DNA from: Bacillota bacterium
GTDB taxonomy: Bacteria; Bacillota; Clostridia; Lachnospirales; Lachnospiraceae
Direction of reading: 5' to 3'
DNA: 64,000 bases
Assembly: GCA_023439505.1 (NCBI GenBank)
Contig: JAEXNR010000001.1
Coordinates: forward strand, 83,692-147,691
A program made the position numbers and the translations under genes. Numbering within the stretch: the stretch's first letter is position 1; every line of letters starts with the position of its first letter. The notes under the pieces are model-generated. The model did not search any database and was not told where the DNA came from. It was given only the letters and a program-made list of their open reading frames with translations. Shown in pieces: positions 60,340 to 64,000 of the stretch.

Positions 60340-61681
60340 AGCGGTACCTCCTGATTTGTTCCATTTGTGTTTTCACCTCCGCAAAAGGGTTCTGCCCCTG
60401 CTCAGTGGCAGGCGGTTCAAAGTCTGCCTTTCCGAAGCGGCATTTTAGCGGAATCAGAAACTGTTCTTCCTTTAATCCTCTGGCTGCCAGCCCTTCCAGA
60501 GCCGCATCCAGCAAGGCTGTCATTTCATCCCTTAGAGACCGCCGCAGCGCCAGGGCAGAGTGCTGCATCAGCCTGTTACGCACCACCGCAGGGGAATCCG
60601 TGGGGAAATAGGTCTGATATAGTATGTCAAGTACCTTTTCCGCCCGGTCCTGATTTGCCGACAGCCCCAGATAGAAAGCCACCGGCTCCATCAGCCGGTT
60701 GAGCGGCTGGGTACAGGTGGAACGTACTTCCAGACTCCCATATTTGGTCGGTGCTACAGGTTCCAGCGAACGGAAAGCCTCCAGCTCCTTCTCGGAGCAG
60801 CCCTCTGCGAAATGCTGTCGGAGTGGAACAGGGGTGATGGGACGAAAGGTCTCCCCCTCTGAAAGGATGAAAAGCTTCATTTCCGCTAAATAGCGGCAAA
60901 GCTCCTCTGTATCCTCAAGCGCTCTTGCCCCTGCCTGAACATTGGGAGCACCGCAATACTTCCACAATTCGTCCCTGAAGCACAACGTGCTTCTCTCAAG
61001 GCCGGCAAGAGCCGGATGGCAAAGAAACAATCCGGGATCAGTGGGGGACGGGGAATTAGCGAAAAACAGTCCTTCCAAAGCATAAGCTCTTCGCAAAAGC
61101 CGGAACAGTCTCATATACTGCGTCTGATTTTTAGCATCCAGATGTGTCTGTGTGGAGGCACAGATGGCATGAAAGATCGCTCCGTCATGATGTTCAGTAA
61201 ATTGGGTCAGAAACTGTGATTTGGCAAGTAAAACAGGTGTATGTAACGGTTCTGGACAGAGCCTGGCGGCATTGGGGTTGATTCCCCTGCCGCACAGATA
61301 ATAACCATGTGTCAGACAGAATTCCTGCACCTGAAAAAACAAAGAATAAAAGCGGCAAGCGAGTGCACTGAGACTGGAACTGTGCTCCATGGAAAACTCC
61401 AGTGTATTAAAGGTGGTTTCAAAGGAGCATACGTCACCGTCCTTGTTTTCCATTGCACAGACATCTCCCTCCAGCGTATGTACGGTATCTTTAAAACCAA
61501 TTTCACGCAGATGCGCGGCAAGAGCCGCTAAAAAGGCGGGATCAACCCAACCGCCCTCCTTCGGCACCAGCGGAAGCTCGATCTCCACACCGATGCTGGT
61601 TTCGTTCCTCGCAATGACGTCTATGTATTGTTTTTGAAGCACCCGCTCCAGGGATGCAGGAGCGGCAGATAGCATTTTCAC
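60329..61681 (-). CDS. Glutamate-cysteine ligase (GCS2)-like carboxylate-amine ligase
   Basis: The 450-residue protein shows GCS2 features: SIGVEIELPLV (metal/ATP Glu), TFNTLEFSM, STQTHLDAKNQTQYMRLFRL, ALEGLFFANSPSP and KYGSLEVRSTCTQP. Enzymes of this fold join the gamma-carboxyl of Glu, or another acid, to an amine using ATP. Because it sits inside a signalling and leader-peptide cluster with no gshB, glutathione synthesis is not the obvious role; an amino-acid or peptide conjugation is possible. Start at GTG 61681 after GAGGTG; a GTG at 61726 that overlaps the previous stop is an alternative. Confidence 0.75.
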   Translation of the reverse strand: MKMLSAAPASLERVLQKQYIDVIARNETSIGVEIELPLVPKEGGWVDPAFLAALAAHLREIGFKDTVHTLEGDVCAMENKDGDVCSFETTFNTLEFSMEHSSSLSALACRFYSLFFQVQEFCLTHGYYLCGRGINPNAARLCPEPLHTPVLLAKSQFLTQFTEHHDGAIFHAICASTQTHLDAKNQTQYMRLFRLLRRAYALEGLFFANSPSPTDPGLFLCHPALAGLERSTLCFRDELWKYCGAPNVQAGARALEDTEELCRYLAEMKLFILSEGETFRPITPVPLRQHFAEGCSEKELEAFRSLEPVAPTKYGSLEVRSTCTQPLNRLMEPVAFYLGLSANQDRAEKVLDILYQTYFPTDSPAVVRNRLMQHSALALRRSLRDEMTALLDAALEGLAARGLKEEQFLIPLKCRFGKADFEPPATEQGQNPFAEVKTQMEQIRRYRFED

Positions 61682-61722
61682 GATTACACCTCTTTTATAT
61701 TGAACGGCTAAATAATGATCTT

Positions 61723-62802
61723 TCACAGTACTAGCTGCAGCGTATTTTTACCTTCCGTATGGGTTGCGGATATATCCTTTGTGAATTTTTTAATGATTGC
61801 AAGTGACATTTCATCGGAAGCATCGGATTTAAAATCATAGACCGCTCCCGCAAAATCTGCCTGTACCGTAACCTCTCCACTTGTATCCGAATATTCCACC
61901 GTAAGCGCAATCCACGCGTCGGGAAACCTTCTGAGCAGGATACCTGAAAGGAGCTCCTCGCATACCAGCTGGATATTCCTGATCCGCCCCTGGGGAAACA
62001 TCTGTTTTGCTAAAAAACCTTCCACCCTTGCCTGTAATTCATACAGGTCGAAACCTTTTCCCTGAATGTCATACACAAAGGAGGAAATCTTTTTAATAAA
62101 TGCCCTTGTTTTGGATTTCTGCGGGGCATTAAAGATCTGCGCGGGTGTACCGTCCTCATAAATGCCTTTTTCATCCATATAAAATACTCTGCCAGACACA
62201 TCTTTTGCAAATTTCATCTCATGGGTGACGATCATCATCGTCATACCAGATGCGGCAAGTTTGCGAATAACTGCCAAGACCTCGCTGACCATCGTCGGAT
62301 CCAGTGCGGAGGTTGGTTCGTCAAGCAATAAGATTTCCGGCCTCATAGCAAGTGCCCGGGCAATGGCGGCACGCTGTTTCTGTCCGCCGGACAATTCATC
62401 GGGAAACGCCATTGCTTTTGCTCCCAGTCCAACCATTTCCAGATATCCAATCCCCTCTTCATATGCCTGCTGACGGGAAAGCTTTCTCAGACTGACCGGG
62501 GCCAGCATGATATTTTCAATTATCATCAGATGGGGAAACAGGTTGAAGGATTGAAACACCATACCCATTTTCTTCCGGAGTCCATATACATCTGCATTTT
62601 TAGCAAGAATGTTATTCCCGTCAATGATGATTTCGCCTTTTGTCGGCTTTTCCATAAGATTGATACATCGCATAAAGGTGGATTTTCCGCACCCGGAGGG
62701 CCCAATGATGGAAATAACATCGCCTTTATTTATTTCGGTGCTGATATTCTCCAGCACGCTTAATTTTCCAAAACTTTTAGACAAATTATTGATTTGAATC
62801 AT
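61723..62802 (-). CDS. Amino-acid ABC transporter ATPase fused to degenerate RsbW-like domain
   Basis: The 359-residue protein has a complete GlnQ-type ATPase at 1-240: GPSGCGKSTFMRCIN, LSGGQKQRAAIARAL, ILLLDEPTSALDP and the switch His in IVTHEMKFAKDV. The remaining about 115 residues resemble HATPase_c_2 kinases: VCEELLSGILLRRFPDAWIA at the N box, and SLAIIKKFTKDISATHTEGK matching GLGIFMVKKL of the neighbouring phosphatase. They lack the N-box Asn, DxG and GxG residues. It is probably a non-catalytic binding module. No permease gene is adjacent within the window. ATG 62802 lies eight bases after GAGGG; an ATG at 62865 is poorly spaced. Confidence 0.82.
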   Translation of the reverse strand: MIQINNLSKSFGKLSVLENISTEINKGDVISIIGPSGCGKSTFMRCINLMEKPTKGEIIIDGNNILAKNADVYGLRKKMGMVFQSFNLFPHLMIIENIMLAPVSLRKLSRQQAYEEGIGYLEMVGLGAKAMAFPDELSGGQKQRAAIARALAMRPEILLLDEPTSALDPTMVSEVLAVIRKLAASGMTMMIVTHEMKFAKDVSGRVFYMDEKGIYEDGTPAQIFNAPQKSKTRAFIKKISSFVYDIQGKGFDLYELQARVEGFLAKQMFPQGRIRNIQLVCEELLSGILLRRFPDAWIALTVEYSDTSGEVTVQADFAGAVYDFKSDASDEMSLAIIKKFTKDISATHTEGKNTLQLVL

Positions 62803-62845
62803 ACTTCTGCCCTCTTCCCTTCTGCGCCCTACTGGTGAATATCCT

Positions 62846-64000
62846 TTATCCTCCACATCTGCCATTCCCTCCTATATGGGCTTTATAGGTTCTTCCCATC
62901 TTGTCGGCGGCAAGAATGCAGGCCGCCACACGCTCCTTTTGAACCGGAAATGGCATGTTATGAATATTGGAGCCCTGCACACATGCAATGGCAGTAACCT
63001 CCTCCAGCTTTTGGGCAGATAACTCCTTTATGCCGATATCCTCCAGACAAACCGGTAATCCCACCTTCAGGCAAAAGCAGATAACCGTATCCAGCTCTTC
63101 CTTCGGAGCGTTTTCCAAAATAAGCTGACAGATGGTGCCGAAAGCTACCTTCTCGCCGTGATAATAGGCATGGGTTTGGGGTAGCGCAGTCAGTCCGTCA
63201 TGGATCGAATGTGCCGCCGAAAGTCCGCCGTTTTCAAAGCCCAGTCCGGAAAGCAGAGAATTGGCTTCCACGATATTCTCAAGAGACGGGGTAACCACTT
63301 GAAGTTCACATGCCTGCTTTGCCATGAAACCATCGGAAAGAAGTGTTTCATAACAAAGCCTCGCCAACGCCATGGCTGTTCTGGTAGATTTTGCAGGTGG
63401 GCAAATAGTTCCTTTTGCACCGCAGGGCAGTCCTGCGAACACATCAGCACAGGAACGTTCGCAGGAGCGGGCTTCAAAGAAGGTTGCCAATGCGTCACCC
63501 ATACCGGAAACCAGAAGCCTGACCGGGGATCTTGCAATGATATCGGTATCCAGCAATACCACATCAGGATTCCTGTGTAAGAAGACATACTCCTCAAATA
63601 CGCCGTCCCCGGTATAGACCACTGCCAAATGACTGGTGGGCGCATCGGTGGCTGCATTTGTCGGAACAATAATCAGAGGATTCCCATCTGCAATACATTT
63701 GGCGGTGTCAATGGCTTTTCCGCCGCCCAAACCTACGGTGCAGCTACAGCCATTTTCCTGTGACAGCTCACGCAGGCGGGCAATTTCTGTTTTAGAGCAC
63801 TGCCCGTTAAAATCAGCAGTAACAAAAGTAACCTCGAATTTATCTGCAGTTTTTTCAATTGTTTCCCGTACCCGCGCATAACCGCTTGCACTTGCAACCA
63901 GCAGCGCACTTTCCCCGAAGGCTTTCACAAAAAAGCCGAGATTTAAAAGCTCCTTCTCTCCCTGCACATATTTGGAAGGGGTAATAAATGCCTTTCTCAT
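62846..64000 (-). CDS. gldA: Glycerol dehydrogenase, iron-containing/zinc type
   Basis: The 384-residue enzyme oxidises glycerol to dihydroxyacetone with NAD. It shows VGLGGGKAIDTAK (nucleotide loop), VPTNAATDAPTSHLAVVY, GMGDALATFFEA (metal Asp), LSAAHSIHDGLTAL (metal His) and QTHAYYHGEKVAFG (metal His). Length and the opening MRKAFITPSKYVQGEKELL match GldA, so the ATG at the very edge (64000) is taken as the true start. It precedes the ABC ATPase gene by 43 bases on the same strand. Whether more operon genes lie upstream cannot be seen. Confidence 0.88.
   Translation of the reverse strand: MRKAFITPSKYVQGEKELLNLGFFVKAFGESALLVASASGYARVRETIEKTADKFEVTFVTADFNGQCSKTEIARLRELSQENGCSCTVGLGGGKAIDTAKCIADGNPLIIVPTNAATDAPTSHLAVVYTGDGVFEEYVFLHRNPDVVLLDTDIIARSPVRLLVSGMGDALATFFEARSCERSCADVFAGLPCGAKGTICPPAKSTRTAMALARLCYETLLSDGFMAKQACELQVVTPSLENIVEANSLLSGLGFENGGLSAAHSIHDGLTALPQTHAYYHGEKVAFGTICQLILENAPKEELDTVICFCLKVGLPVCLEDIGIKELSAQKLEEVTAIACVQGSNIHNMPFPVQKERVAACILAADKMGRTYKAHIGGNGRCGG

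Overview
The window reads as chromosomal DNA from a low-GC, Gram-positive anaerobe of the class Clostridia, most likely a Lachnospiraceae-type soil or gut fermenter. The signs are strong AGGAGG-type ribosome sites before nearly every gene, lipoprotein sugar-binding proteins, YesM/YesN-type two-component systems, an EgsA/AraM dehydrogenase, TelA/XpaC proteins, and no respiratory genes. No rRNA, tRNA, CRISPR array or intact insertion sequence was recognised.

Bases 1-6200 hold the end of a C39-like peptidase, a PadR regulator with an adhesin-like DUF1700/DUF4097 protein, and an XpaC-TelA pair. Bases 6200-22350 form a sugar or polyol unit: a chemoreceptor, a YesN-type response regulator, two tandem YesM-type kinases (one with a decayed ATPase domain) and a binding lipoprotein, next to an operon for a medium-chain polyol dehydrogenase, a ribose-type ABC transporter, a short-chain dehydrogenase and a ribulokinase. 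The likely job is to sense, import, oxidise and phosphorylate a pentitol or pentose. Bases 22700-29400 carry housekeeping and stress genes: a ZIP metal transporter, glycerol-1-phosphate dehydrogenase, a cold-shock protein with a long structured leader, topoisomerase III and an RsmH-like rRNA methyltransferase.

Bases 29440-37900 are a second glycan unit: binding protein, two permeases, a GH43 and a GH2 enzyme, faced by a divergent ArsR-type regulator with a large C-terminal domain and palindromic candidate operators. Bases 38000-44100 hold an MFS protein, a lipase-like hydrolase, a glycerophosphodiesterase and an amino-acid ABC transporter. Bases 44200-56100 are a patchwork of small regulators and resistance-type genes (two MerR, two TetR, one LysR, an APH-type kinase, GNAT, nitroreductase, ABC-2 permease) with gene remnants, two hairpin repeat copies and a 50-residue CxxC protein.

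Bases 56190-64000 are the most unusual part, richer in G+C from about 57.9 kb onward. Read leftward they encode glycerol dehydrogenase, an amino-acid-type ABC ATPase fused to a degenerate RsbW-like domain, a glutamate-cysteine-ligase-like enzyme, a membrane sensor phosphatase (Cache-HAMP-SpoIIE) fused to an intact RsbW-like kinase, a STAS antagonist, and three small proteins with double-glycine leaders. This looks like a partner-switching circuit tied to peptide or amino-acid metabolism, and it is the best candidate here for an undescribed system.
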